DNA of 16,393 nt from positions 1 through 16,393 of the forward strand of contig JAAYSR010000107.1 in NCBI GenBank assembly GCA_012518325.1, written 5' to 3'. Origin of the DNA: Bacillota bacterium (GTDB taxonomy: Bacteria > Bacillota > Limnochordia > Darwinibacteriales > Darwinibacteriaceae). This document shows, piece by piece, positions 1 through 6,378 of this stretch. The position numbers and the translations under genes are program-made. Positions within the stretch are counted from its first letter, which is position 1; the number at the start of each line of letters is the position of its first letter. The notes under the pieces were generated by a model that was not told the origin of the DNA, made no database searches, and was given only the letters and a program-made list of their open reading frames with translations.

Positions 1-6
1 AAGTGC

Positions 7-35
7 TTGACAACGACTGAGACACTGACTATACT
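7..35 (+). promoter_or_regulatory. SigA-type promoter for the ylxM-ffh operon
   Basis: The -35 hexamer TTGACA lies at 7-12 and the -10 hexamer TATACT at 30-35, with an ideal 17-base spacer. Transcription would start near base 42, giving a leader of about 30 bases before ylxM. The -35 box matches consensus fully and the -10 box in five of six positions, so this should be a strong constitutive promoter. It is inferred from sequence only. Confidence 0.8.
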
Positions 36-74
36 AGGGTAGTGTAAAGTAAAAATGCTTAACAGGTGGATACG

Positions 75-422
75 ATGGATAACACACTGCGCATGGCTTT
101 ACTGTTTGACTTCTATGGTCCACTGCTCACCGAACGCCAGCAGGACGTCTTTGAGATGTACTTTCACGAAGATCTGTCACTGGGAGAGGTCGGTGAAGAG
201 CTGGATGTGTCAAGGCAGGCTGTGCATGACATTTTAAAGCGCACTGGAACCATCCTCGAAGAGCTGGAAAGCAAGCTTGGCCTGGTGGAAAAGCACACCA
301 GGCGACAGGAACTGTACCGTGAGCTGCTTGAGCTCATCGAGCTGTGCCGCAGGGATAATGGAAACTGTCAGGCCTATTTGGCTGCCATGGAAGAGATACT
401 TAAGGCGCAGCAAACCAGTTAG
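75..422 (+). CDS. ylxM: YlxM-family helix-turn-helix protein (SRP-associated)
   Basis: A 115-residue protein with a sigma-70 region-4-like helix-turn-helix: the segment TERQQDVFEMYFHEDLSLGE is followed by a second helix with VSRQAVHDILKR. The rest is charged and helical. The family (UPF0122) is almost always encoded just upstream of ffh and is thought to modulate the signal recognition particle pathway; the exact role is poorly defined. I chose ATG at 75 because AGGTGG at 64-69 sits five bases before it; a GTG at 66 in the same frame overlaps that site and is less likely. The stop codon is followed within a dozen bases by ffh, whose ribosome binding site begins at the ylxM stop, so the two are co-transcribed and probably translationally coupled. 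Confidence 0.9.
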   Translation: MDNTLRMALLFDFYGPLLTERQQDVFEMYFHEDLSLGEVGEELDVSRQAVHDILKRTGTILEELESKLGLVEKHTRRQELYRELLELIELCRRDNGNCQAYLAAMEEILKAQQTS

Positions 423-433
423 GAGGGGAGTAC

Positions 434-1783
434 ATGGCTTTTCAAAACTTATCAGCCCGCCTGCAGGAAACGATGCGCAAGTTACGTGGCAAAGGCAGAC
501 TCAGTGAAAAAGATGTAGACGAAATTCTGCGGGAAATACGCTTGGCCCTCTTAGAGGCTGACGTTAACTATAAAGTGGTGAAGGACTTTATCTCCCATGT
601 CAAGGAACGGGCCACCGGCCAGGAGGTGCTGACCAGCCTCACCCCAGGTCAGCAGGTGATCCGCATTGTTAACGAGGAGCTGACGCAGCTGATGGGGGGA
701 ACCCAGGCGAAGCTGACGCTGTCCTCCAAACCTCCCAGCGTGATTATGATGGTGGGGCTGCAGGGTTCAGGCAAGACCACAACTTCCGGCAAGCTGGCCC
801 GCATGCTCAAAGCTCAGGGACACAGACCTTTGCTAGTCGCCTGCGACGTGTATCGTCCTGCAGCTATCAAACAGCTCCAGACCCTTGGGGAACAGATCCA
901 GATTCCGGTTTTCACCATGGGGGAGCAAAACCCGGTGGATATTTCCAAGGCGGCCTGCAGCCACGCCCAGAGCCACAATAATGATGTGGTGCTGATTGAC
1001 ACAGCCGGGCGCCTGCATGTAGATGAGGAGCTCATGGAAGAGCTGGTCAACATTAAAGATGCAGTAAGTCCGTCTGAGATTCTGCTTGTCGTGGATGCCA
1101 TGACCGGCCAGGATGCCGTGAATGTGGCCAAGAGCTTCAATGAGCGCCTGGATATCGGCGGCATTGTCCTCACCAAGCTCGACGGAGATGCCAGGGGCGG
1201 TGCAGCCCTTTCAGTCAAGACTGTCACCGGCAAGCCCATTAAGTATGTCGGTGTGAGCGAGAAGATGGACGGCCTGGAACCCTTCCATCCGGACCGCATG
1301 GCCTCCAGGATTTTAGGCATGGGCGATATGCTCACCCTCATCGAAAAGGCGGTTGCCGCGGTTGATGAAGAAAAGGCGGAAAAGATGGCTGCCAAGCTGA
1401 GGGAAGCTGAGTTTACCCTGGAGGATTTCCAGGAGCAGCTGAACCAGATGAAGGAAATGGGGCCGATTGATCAGCTGATCGGCATGATTCCCGGACTGGG
1501 TAATGCGAAGCAGCTGCGGAACCTGGAAGTGGATGAATCCCACCTGAAAAAGATTGAAGCAATTATCCAGTCCATGACCCCCCAGGAGCGGCGCAGGCCG
1601 GAGATTATCAGCGGGTCAAGGCGGAAGAGGATTGCTGCCGGCTCAGGCACCCGCATTCAGGATGTAAACCGGCTGCTGAAGCAGTTCAGCCAAACCAAAC
1701 AAATGCTTAAACAGTTTTCTGGCGCTTCCATGGGTAAATCCCGCGGGCGCAGAAGAAAGGGAATGTTTTCCCTGTTTCAATAA
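434..1783 (+). CDS. ffh: Signal recognition particle GTPase Ffh (SRP54)
   Basis: Ffh binds the SRP RNA and hydrophobic signal peptides on nascent chains and docks with FtsY at the membrane. At 449 residues it is the usual length. The N domain (about 1-95) is followed by the G domain: P-loop GLQGSGKTTT at 108-117, DTAGR at 189-193 and TKLDGDARGG at 247-256. The C-terminal M domain (about 300-449) is rich in methionine and basic residues and includes the conserved segments MGPIDQLIGMIPG and SGSRRKRIAAGSGT, which bind the signal sequence and SRP RNA. The start ATG is preceded by GGAGGGGAG at 422-430. It sits between ylxM and rpsP as in many Bacillota. No unusual residues were seen. Confidence 0.98.
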   Translation: MAFQNLSARLQETMRKLRGKGRLSEKDVDEILREIRLALLEADVNYKVVKDFISHVKERATGQEVLTSLTPGQQVIRIVNEELTQLMGGTQAKLTLSSKPPSVIMMVGLQGSGKTTTSGKLARMLKAQGHRPLLVACDVYRPAAIKQLQTLGEQIQIPVFTMGEQNPVDISKAACSHAQSHNNDVVLIDTAGRLHVDEELMEELVNIKDAVSPSEILLVVDAMTGQDAVNVAKSFNERLDIGGIVLTKLDGDARGGAALSVKTVTGKPIKYVGVSEKMDGLEPFHPDRMASRILGMGDMLTLIEKAVAAVDEEKAEKMAAKLREAEFTLEDFQEQLNQMKEMGPIDQLIGMIPGLGNAKQLRNLEVDESHLKKIEAIIQSMTPQERRRPEIISGSRRKRIAAGSGTRIQDVNRLLKQFSQTKQMLKQFSGASMGKSRGRRRKGMFSLFQ

Positions 1784-1789
1784 ATCTTT

Positions 1790-1810
1790 GCAGAATGCTG
1801 AGCATTCTGC
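1790..1810 (+). repeat. Perfect 21-base palindrome between ffh and rpsP
   Basis: Ten-base arms GCAGAATGCT and AGCATTCTGC flank a single central G at 1800. As RNA it folds into a nine-base-pair hairpin with a UGA triloop. No T-run follows, so it is not a standard intrinsic terminator. It lies in the 58-base gap between the ffh stop and the rpsP start, upstream of the rpsP ribosome binding site. It may be an mRNA processing or stability element, or a DNA operator; which one is unknown. Confidence 0.75.
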
Positions 1811-1841
1811 ACCACGATATGCTGGCAGGAGGTGAAAGCAG

Positions 1842-2114
1842 ATGGCAGTGAAAATTCGTTTGAAGAGAATGGGTGCAAAGAAGAGGCCCTTTTACAGATT
1901 AGTAGTGGCTGATTCCCGAGCAGCCCGTGACGGCGCTTTCATTGATACTCTAGGTATCTACAACCCGATTGCAGAACCGGCAGAGCTTAAAATCGATGAA
2001 GAAAAGGCCCTGGATTGGCTGCAAAAGGGTGCCCAGCCCTCCGATACAGCAAAGGCGCTGTTGAAGAAGACTGGAGTGATGGAGAAATTTGCCGCATCCC
2101 GTAAACAGGGATAG
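1842..2114 (+). CDS. rpsP: 30S ribosomal protein bS16
   Basis: A 90-residue protein of the bS16 family, which binds 16S rRNA in the body of the small subunit early in assembly. The N-terminus MAVKIRLKRMGAKKRPFYR and the following RLVVADSRAARDG and TLGIYNP segments are diagnostic. Length is normal. The ATG follows a near-perfect ribosome binding site, AGGAGGTGA at 1827-1835, with six bases of spacing, as expected of an abundant ribosomal protein. It is followed 11 bases later by khpA. No separate promoter is evident, so it is likely read from the promoter at base 7, possibly modulated by the palindrome just upstream. Confidence 0.98.
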   Translation: MAVKIRLKRMGAKKRPFYRLVVADSRAARDGAFIDTLGIYNPIAEPAELKIDEEKALDWLQKGAQPSDTAKALLKKTGVMEKFAASRKQG

Positions 2115-2125
2115 GGGGTGTAAGT

Positions 2126-2362
2126 GTGAAGAACTTGGTAGAGTTCATTGGGAAATCTCTTGCAGATAACCCGGACCAGGTAGTGGTTGAAGCTCGCGAC
2201 AAGGGACATGAGACTGTCTATACCATGTATGTTGCCCCGGAAGATATGGGACGCCTCATTGGCAAAGGCGGCAGGATAGCCAAGGCTATTCGCACCGTGG
2301 TAAAGGCATCGGCCATCAAGTCCGGAGTCCAGGTCCACGTGGAGATCGATGAAAGAAGCTAA
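2126..2362 (+). CDS. khpA: KH-domain RNA-binding protein KhpA (YlqC)
   Basis: A 78-residue single KH-domain protein. The RNA-binding GxxG loop is GKGG within GRLIGKGGRIAKAIR, around residues 43-57. In other Bacillota KhpA forms a dimer with KhpB (EloR/Jag) and influences cell elongation and division through RNA binding; that role is taken from family knowledge. The start is GTG at 2126 with AGGGGGTG at 2113-2120. It is the constant neighbour of rpsP and rimM in this phylum. Its last 14 bases overlap the start of rimM, so the two are translationally coupled. The ylqD gene that follows in B. subtilis is missing. Confidence 0.93.
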   Translation: MKNLVEFIGKSLADNPDQVVVEARDKGHETVYTMYVAPEDMGRLIGKGGRIAKAIRTVVKASAIKSGVQVHVEIDERS

Positions 2363-2885
2363 GTACGTTGTGATTGGCGAAATTGTCTCTCCTCAGGGCA
2401 ATCGGGGCGAAGTGAAGGTTATTCCCTATACTGAACGGCCCGAGCGCTTTTTTGAGATGGAAAGCGTGCGTCTCTTTGAGGAGCATTCACCGGAACCCTT
2501 TGGAGATTTTGCCGTTGAAGGTTCCCGTGAACACAAAGGTGCAATAGTTCTTAAACTTGAGGGTATAGACAATATCTCTGAAGCTGAGGGTCTGCGCAAC
2601 ATGCTGATCAAGCTCAGCACAGACGAGTTGGAGCCATTGCCGCCCGGTCGCTACTACGTGTTTCAGCTCATCGGCCTGGAATGCAGGACGGTCTCCGGTG
2701 AAAAGCTGGGGGTAATCACAGATGTGCTGCAGACAGGTGCTAATGATGTCTATGTAATCAGGCCTTATGCCGGCGTGACCAAGCTCAAGGAAATTCTCAT
2801 CCCTGTTATTCCCCAAGTGGTGCTGGAGATCAGGCCTGAAGACGGTTATGTCCTGGTAGAACTGCTTGACGGCTTGCTCGAATAA
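2349..2885 (+). CDS. rimM: Ribosome maturation factor RimM
   Basis: A 178-residue protein that binds uS19 and assists maturation of the 30S head and processing of 16S rRNA. The N-terminal RimM domain opens with VVIGEIVSPQGNRGEVKV; the C-terminal PRC-barrel starts near residue 100 with YYVFQLIGLEC and includes the typical TGANDVYVIRP and ILIPVI segments. ATG at 2349 lies inside khpA and has GGAG at 2341-2344 with tight four-base spacing; the conserved N-terminal motif supports this start. trmD follows after 13 bases, an arrangement found across bacteria, where rimM and trmD are usually co-transcribed. Confidence 0.96.
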   Translation: MKEAKYVVIGEIVSPQGNRGEVKVIPYTERPERFFEMESVRLFEEHSPEPFGDFAVEGSREHKGAIVLKLEGIDNISEAEGLRNMLIKLSTDELEPLPPGRYYVFQLIGLECRTVSGEKLGVITDVLQTGANDVYVIRPYAGVTKLKEILIPVIPQVVLEIRPEDGYVLVELLDGLLE

Positions 2886-2898
2886 ATGGAGGTATGAC

Positions 2899-3663
2899 AT
2901 GCACTTTGACATCCTCACCTTGTTTCCAGAGATGTTCAGCGGGCCTTTGAGCGCCAGTATCCTGGGGAAAGCCCGGAAAAGCGGGCTTGTGTCCGTAGAT
3001 ATCTGGAACATTCGTGACTTTGCCCTTGATAAGCACAGGATTGTCGATGACACCCCCTACGGCGGAGGTGCCGGCATGGTGCTGAAAGCCGATGTGCTGG
3101 CCCGGGCCATCGAATCAGTGAGGGGTGACTCTGACACACCCGTCATCTACATGTCACCGCAGGGGCAGGCGTTCAATCAGCAGCTGGCGGAGCAATTGGC
3201 CAAGCTGCCGCGCTTGATTCTGTTGAGCGGACACTACGAGGAGATTGACGAGCGGGTTAGGCAGCACTGGGTTGACTTTGAACTGTCCATAGGAGATTAT
3301 GTTTTAACAGGAGGAGAACTGCCGGCCATGGTAGTCGTAGATGCGGTTGCCAGGCTTCTGCCGGGGGTCCTCGGCGATGAATCCTCCTTCAGGCAAGACT
3401 CCTTTCAGGATGGTCTGCTGGATCATCCGCATTATACAAGGCCGGCTGAGTTTCGGGGGCTGCATGTGCCGGAGGTTCTTTTAAGCGGCCATCACGAAAG
3501 AATTGCCCGTTACAGGCTGAAGGAGGCCTTGCGTCGAACGCTTGAGCGTCGACCCGATTTATTAGCAAAAAAAGAGTTATCAACGGAAGAACGCCGGCTC
3601 CTCCGGGAGTTGGCTGAAGAGTATTCCGCTGAGGGGAGGGTAAATGACAATGAATCTGATTGA
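2899..3663 (+). CDS. trmD: tRNA (guanine-37-N1)-methyltransferase TrmD
   Basis: TrmD is a trefoil-knot (SPOUT) enzyme that uses S-adenosylmethionine to methylate G37 of tRNAs reading codons such as CCN and CUN, preventing +1 frameshifts. The 254-residue protein starts MHFDILTLFPEMF; other family segments are DDTPYGGGAGMV, SIGDYVLTGGELPAM and LLDHPHYTRP. ATG at 2899 is chosen because GGAGGT at 2888-2893 sits five bases upstream; an in-frame upstream extension would run into rimM without a conserved sequence. One oddity: the cofactor loop normally reading YEG is Y113-E114-E115, and the usual Cys before it is Ser110. Everything else looks intact, so I expect an active enzyme. The 3' end overlaps rplS. 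Confidence 0.96.
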   Translation: MHFDILTLFPEMFSGPLSASILGKARKSGLVSVDIWNIRDFALDKHRIVDDTPYGGGAGMVLKADVLARAIESVRGDSDTPVIYMSPQGQAFNQQLAEQLAKLPRLILLSGHYEEIDERVRQHWVDFELSIGDYVLTGGELPAMVVVDAVARLLPGVLGDESSFRQDSFQDGLLDHPHYTRPAEFRGLHVPEVLLSGHHERIARYRLKEALRRTLERRPDLLAKKELSTEERRLLRELAEEYSAEGRVNDNESD

Positions 3664-3994
3664 TGTAATTGAAAACGAACAGCTTCGCTCTGATCATCCC
3701 CAGTTTGGTGCTGGTGATACTGTGCGTGTCCACGTTAAGGTTGTGGAAGGCTCTAACGAAAGAATTCAAGTCTTTGAAGGCGTCGTTTTGAGGCGTGTAG
3801 GCGGCGGAATTAGCGAGAACTTTACGGTGAGAAAAATCTCCCAGGGTGTGGGCGTAGAAAGAACTTGGCCCCTTCATTCACCCAGGATTGAAAAAATCGA
3901 AGTTATTCGCCGCGGTAAGGTGCGTCGGGCCCGTTTGTACTATCTCAGAGAACGTTCAGGCAGAGCCGCCCGTATCAAGGAGCGCCGCCTGTAG
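3644..3994 (+). CDS. rplS: 50S ribosomal protein bL19
   Basis: A 116-residue bL19 protein, which sits at the subunit interface and helps form intersubunit bridges. Diagnostic segments are RVHVKVVEGSNERIQVFEGV, GGGISENFTVRKIS and KVRRARLYYLRERSGRAARI. Two start codons are possible: ATG at 3644 (MTMNLID) or ATG at 3650 (MNLID). The purine run GGGGAGGG at 3633-3640 is slightly close to the first and slightly far from the second, so the start is uncertain by two residues. The gene overlaps the end of trmD by 14 to 20 bases and is followed by an intrinsic terminator, making it the last gene of the ribosomal segment. Confidence 0.97.
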   Translation: MTMNLIDVIENEQLRSDHPQFGAGDTVRVHVKVVEGSNERIQVFEGVVLRRVGGGISENFTVRKISQGVGVERTWPLHSPRIEKIEVIRRGKVRRARLYYLRERSGRAARIKERRL

Positions 3995-4013
3995 CGTTGG
4001 GTATGGCAACCCT

Positions 4014-4041
4014 AAGGGGAGTGGTGCACACTCCTCTTTTT
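4014..4041 (+). terminator. Intrinsic terminator after rplS
   Basis: A ten-base-pair stem (AAGGGGAGTG at 4014-4023 with CACTCCTCTT at 4029-4038, one G-T wobble) closes a five-base loop GTGCA and runs into a short T tract ending at 4041. The U tract is only five bases, two of which are in the stem, so termination may be incomplete. lepB starts 28 bases later with no recognisable promoter in between. Confidence 0.75.
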
Positions 4042-4069
4042 CACATTCAGCTGAAGCGGAGGCAGGCAG

Positions 4070-4636
4070 ATGGCTAAGTCTGAGCTTAGAGAATACATAG
4101 AAGCTTTACTCATATCCGCAGTCATAGCAGCGCTGATTATTGCGTTTGTGGCACAGTCCTTCCTGGTGGAGGGCAGCTCTATGGAGCCATCGCTCTATCA
4201 CGGCCAGAGGCTTTTGGTGGAGAAAGTGTCCTATCGCTTCCGGGAACCGATCCGGGGCGAGGTTGTGGTCTTTCGCTACCCTGGGGATCAGCGCCGCAAG
4301 TTCATCAAGCGGATTATCGGGCTGCCGGGGGATGAGATAGCCATCAAGAACGGCCTGCTCTACATCAATGGGCTGCGCCTGGACGAAGACTACATTAACG
4401 GGCCCACCTACGGAACATACAGTGCGCCGACGTTCGGTCCGGTGCTGGTTCCGGAGGGGCATTACTTTGTGCTGGGCGACAACAGACGCAACAGCGACGA
4501 CAGCCGCTATCCCGACGTTGGCTTTGTGCCTAGGAAGAACCTGGTTGGCAGGGCACTGTTCATTTACTGGCCCCTGGGCCAGGCCGAGGTGCTTACTGTC
4601 CCCCGGGTGCTGGAAAGGATTGAAGCTTCATCATGA
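4070..4636 (+). CDS. lepB: Type I signal peptidase
   Basis: A 188-residue membrane serine protease that removes signal peptides from exported proteins. One N-terminal transmembrane segment spans about residues 10-32. The catalytic Ser37 is in GSSMEPSL and the general base Lys80 is in KFIKRIIGLPGD; box E reads GDNRRNSDDSR. This Ser-Lys layout and short length match the single-span enzymes of Bacillota (SipS type). ATG at 4070 has GGAGG at 4058-4062. The gene ends in an ATGA overlap with rbgA. Placement next to the SRP gene cluster is common in clostridia. There is no promoter in the 28 bases after the rplS terminator, so expression probably depends on read-through. Confidence 0.96.
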   Translation: MAKSELREYIEALLISAVIAALIIAFVAQSFLVEGSSMEPSLYHGQRLLVEKVSYRFREPIRGEVVVFRYPGDQRRKFIKRIIGLPGDEIAIKNGLLYINGLRLDEDYINGPTYGTYSAPTFGPVLVPEGHYFVLGDNRRNSDDSRYPDVGFVPRKNLVGRALFIYWPLGQAEVLTVPRVLERIEASS

Positions 4637-5463
4637 CCATTCAATGGTATCCCGGGCATATGACCCGGGCCAAAAGGATGATCAGGGAAGAACTGAAACT
4701 GGTGGACGGTCTCCTAGAGGTGGCCGATGCCAGGGTGCCTGTGAGCAGCCGCAATCCCGAGCTGGCAGAGCTTACTGCCAAGCCGCGCCTGATTGTCCTC
4801 ACCAAGGCGGATCTGGCCGATCCCCAGGCCACAGAAGGCTGGAAGGAGTACTGGCAGGCTCAGGGTGAAAGCGTTGTTGCCGCCAACCTTTTGCGCGGCC
4901 AGGGTCTGAAAGAAATCAGGCAGTGGGTTGGAAAGACTTTTCCTCAGCTGAGGCGCCTGCCCCGCCTCTTGGTTGCGGGGATCCCCAATGTAGGCAAGTC
5001 CACCTTGATCAATGGCCTCACCGGCAGGAGAGGGGCGGCAGTAGGGGCTCGTCCGGGAGTGACCAGAGGCAAGCAGTGGCTCTCCGCCCCGGGTATGCAG
5101 CTGCTGGACAGCCCGGGTCTGCTCTGGCCCAAGTTTGAGGATCAGGAAGCTGCCAAGCGGCTGGTGCTGGTAGCTTCCATCAGGGATGAGGTAGTGGATC
5201 CGGTGGAGATTGTCTGGTGGTTTCTGGAGTATCTGCAGGCAGAGTATCCCCAGGCCCTGGAGGAGCGTTACGGCAGCTTTGACCAAGGGAGCAGCCCTTT
5301 GGAAGAAATCGGCCGCAGGCGGGGCTGCCTGCTTAGGGGGGGCATTGTAGACTTGCATCAGGCTGCCGCAGTTGTGCTCAAGGATTTTCGCACCGGCAAG
5401 CTTGGGGCGATTACCCTTGATAAACTGGGGGGTGCATTGGAAGATGCGGACTATAGAAACTAG
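4633..5463 (+). CDS. rbgA: Ribosome biogenesis GTPase RbgA (YlqF)
   Basis: RbgA is a circularly permuted GTPase needed for late assembly of the 50S subunit. The 276 residues show the permuted order: G4 (TKAD, 57-60), G1 (GIPNVGKST, 116-124), G2 (T144 in PGVTRG) and G3 (DSPG, 159-162). The N-terminus MTIQWYPGHMTRAKRMI is typical of the family. The usual G4 motif is NKxD; here the Asn is Thr, a substitution that also occurs in the SRP GTPases. The C-terminal helical domain follows from about 170 and contains the RRGCLLRGG segment. The gene starts inside the lepB stop codon (ATGA) and overlaps rnhB by 20 bases, the same rbgA-rnhB pairing as in B. subtilis. Confidence 0.95.
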   Translation: MTIQWYPGHMTRAKRMIREELKLVDGLLEVADARVPVSSRNPELAELTAKPRLIVLTKADLADPQATEGWKEYWQAQGESVVAANLLRGQGLKEIRQWVGKTFPQLRRLPRLLVAGIPNVGKSTLINGLTGRRGAAVGARPGVTRGKQWLSAPGMQLLDSPGLLWPKFEDQEAAKRLVLVASIRDEVVDPVEIVWWFLEYLQAEYPQALEERYGSFDQGSSPLEEIGRRRGCLLRGGIVDLHQAAAVVLKDFRTGKLGAITLDKLGGALEDADYRN

Positions 5464-6037
5464 CTTACAGGATCTGTCCTATCTGCGGATTGTTGGAGTG
5501 GATGAGGCTGGGCGCGGACCCTTAGCGGGCCCGGTTGTTGCTGCTGCAGTGCAAGTTTTGCCGGACAGTTTTTCGGTTGAAATCCGCGATTCGAAACGTC
5601 TCTCCCCTAGAAAAAGGGAGCTCGCCTACGAAGAAATATTAGGCACTTGCCATGTTGGCGTAGGGCTGGCCACTGTCAGCGAAATTGATGAGCTGAATAT
5701 TCTGCAGGCCACATTTCTGGCAATGCGGCGGGCTTTGGAAAATCTGCCGGAGCCCCCTGATATTTGCCTGATCGATGGAAATCTGGAAATTCCCAGCCTG
5801 CCCTGGCCGCAACGGGCCGTTGTCGGAGGCGACAATCTATCGATTTCCATCGCGGCAGCTAGCATCGTGGCTAAGGTGGAAAGGGACAGGCTTATGGACA
5901 AGTACCATGAAATCTATCCTGTGTACAATTTTGGTCAGAATAAGGGATATGCTACTAAAGAGCACCGGGAGATGATTGCAAAGCACGGACGCTGCCCACT
6001 GCACCGCGATTCCTTCAAGTTGGCAGGGGGCCTATGA
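5444..6037 (+). CDS. rnhB: Ribonuclease HII
   Basis: RNase HII cuts RNA in RNA-DNA hybrids and nicks at single ribonucleotides in DNA. The 197-residue protein opens with GVDEAGRGPLAGPVVAAAV; the catalytic acids are D20, E21, D130 (in VVGGDNLS) and D148 (in VERDRL), with the D130-D148 spacing of 18 seen in E. coli RNase HII. The C-terminal GQNKGYATKEH segment is also conserved. I chose ATG at 5444, with the G-rich run GGGGGGTG at 5427-5434 as its ribosome binding site; a GTG at 5432 is an alternative that adds four residues. It overlaps rbgA by 20 bases and ends in an ATGA overlap with the YraN gene. Confidence 0.95.
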   Translation: MRTIETSLQDLSYLRIVGVDEAGRGPLAGPVVAAAVQVLPDSFSVEIRDSKRLSPRKRELAYEEILGTCHVGVGLATVSEIDELNILQATFLAMRRALENLPEPPDICLIDGNLEIPSLPWPQRAVVGGDNLSISIAAASIVAKVERDRLMDKYHEIYPVYNFGQNKGYATKEHREMIAKHGRCPLHRDSFKLAGGL

Positions 6038-6378
6038 ACCTAGGCGAAAAGCTGGCCAGGGAGTACTTGGCCGGGCAGGGCCTCAAATTCGTCGCAGCCA
6101 ACTATCGGATGCGGATCGGTGAAATTGACCTGATCATGGAAGACGGCAAGTACCTGGTCTTTATAGAGGTTAAGTTCCGTACATCGGAAAGATGGGGAAC
6201 CGCCCTCGAGCAGGTAACTGCGGCGAAGATGCAGAAGATCAGGCGGGTGGCAGAAGCCTTTTTGCAGAATTACGACAGGTTTCCCGGCGAGGTGCCCTAT
6301 GTGCGTTTTGATGTGATCGGAATCAGCCCTGCCGGGGCTGGTTACAGATTTAACTGGGTGAAGGGAGCTTTTGAATGA
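6034..6378 (+). CDS. yraN: YraN/UPF0102 family putative nuclease
   Basis: A 114-residue protein of the UPF0102 family, which has an endonuclease-like fold related to Holliday junction resolvases and PD-(D/E)xK enzymes. The signature residues are E30 and D32 in GEIDLI and E45-V-K47 in LVFIEVKFR. Its biological role has not been settled in any organism that I know of; placement next to rnhB is widespread and hints at nucleic acid processing. ATG at 6034 overlaps the rnhB stop, and its own TGA overlaps the ATG of the following carboxypeptidase gene, so three consecutive genes are translationally coupled. Confidence 0.9.
   Translation: MNLGEKLAREYLAGQGLKFVAANYRMRIGEIDLIMEDGKYLVFIEVKFRTSERWGTALEQVTAAKMQKIRRVAEAFLQNYDRFPGEVPYVRFDVIGISPAGAGYRFNWVKGAFE

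Noticed and set aside
55..237. Small open frame overlapping ylxM in another frame
   Set aside because: It is out of frame with the conserved ylxM gene and has no ribosome binding site.
1790..1810. Palindrome after ffh as an intrinsic terminator
   Set aside because: The bases that follow (ACCACGATATG) contain no T-run.
2487..3053. 188-residue minus-strand open frame across rimM-trmD
   Set aside because: It crosses the junction of two conserved genes in antisense and has no credible start or domain.
4714..5358. 214-residue minus-strand open frame inside rbgA
   Set aside because: Antisense to conserved GTPase motifs, with no family resemblance or start signals.
5372..5443. Longer N-terminus for RNase HII starting at 5372
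   Set aside because: It would overlap rbgA by more than 90 bases, the added residues are not family-like, and ATG 5444 has a possible ribosome binding site.
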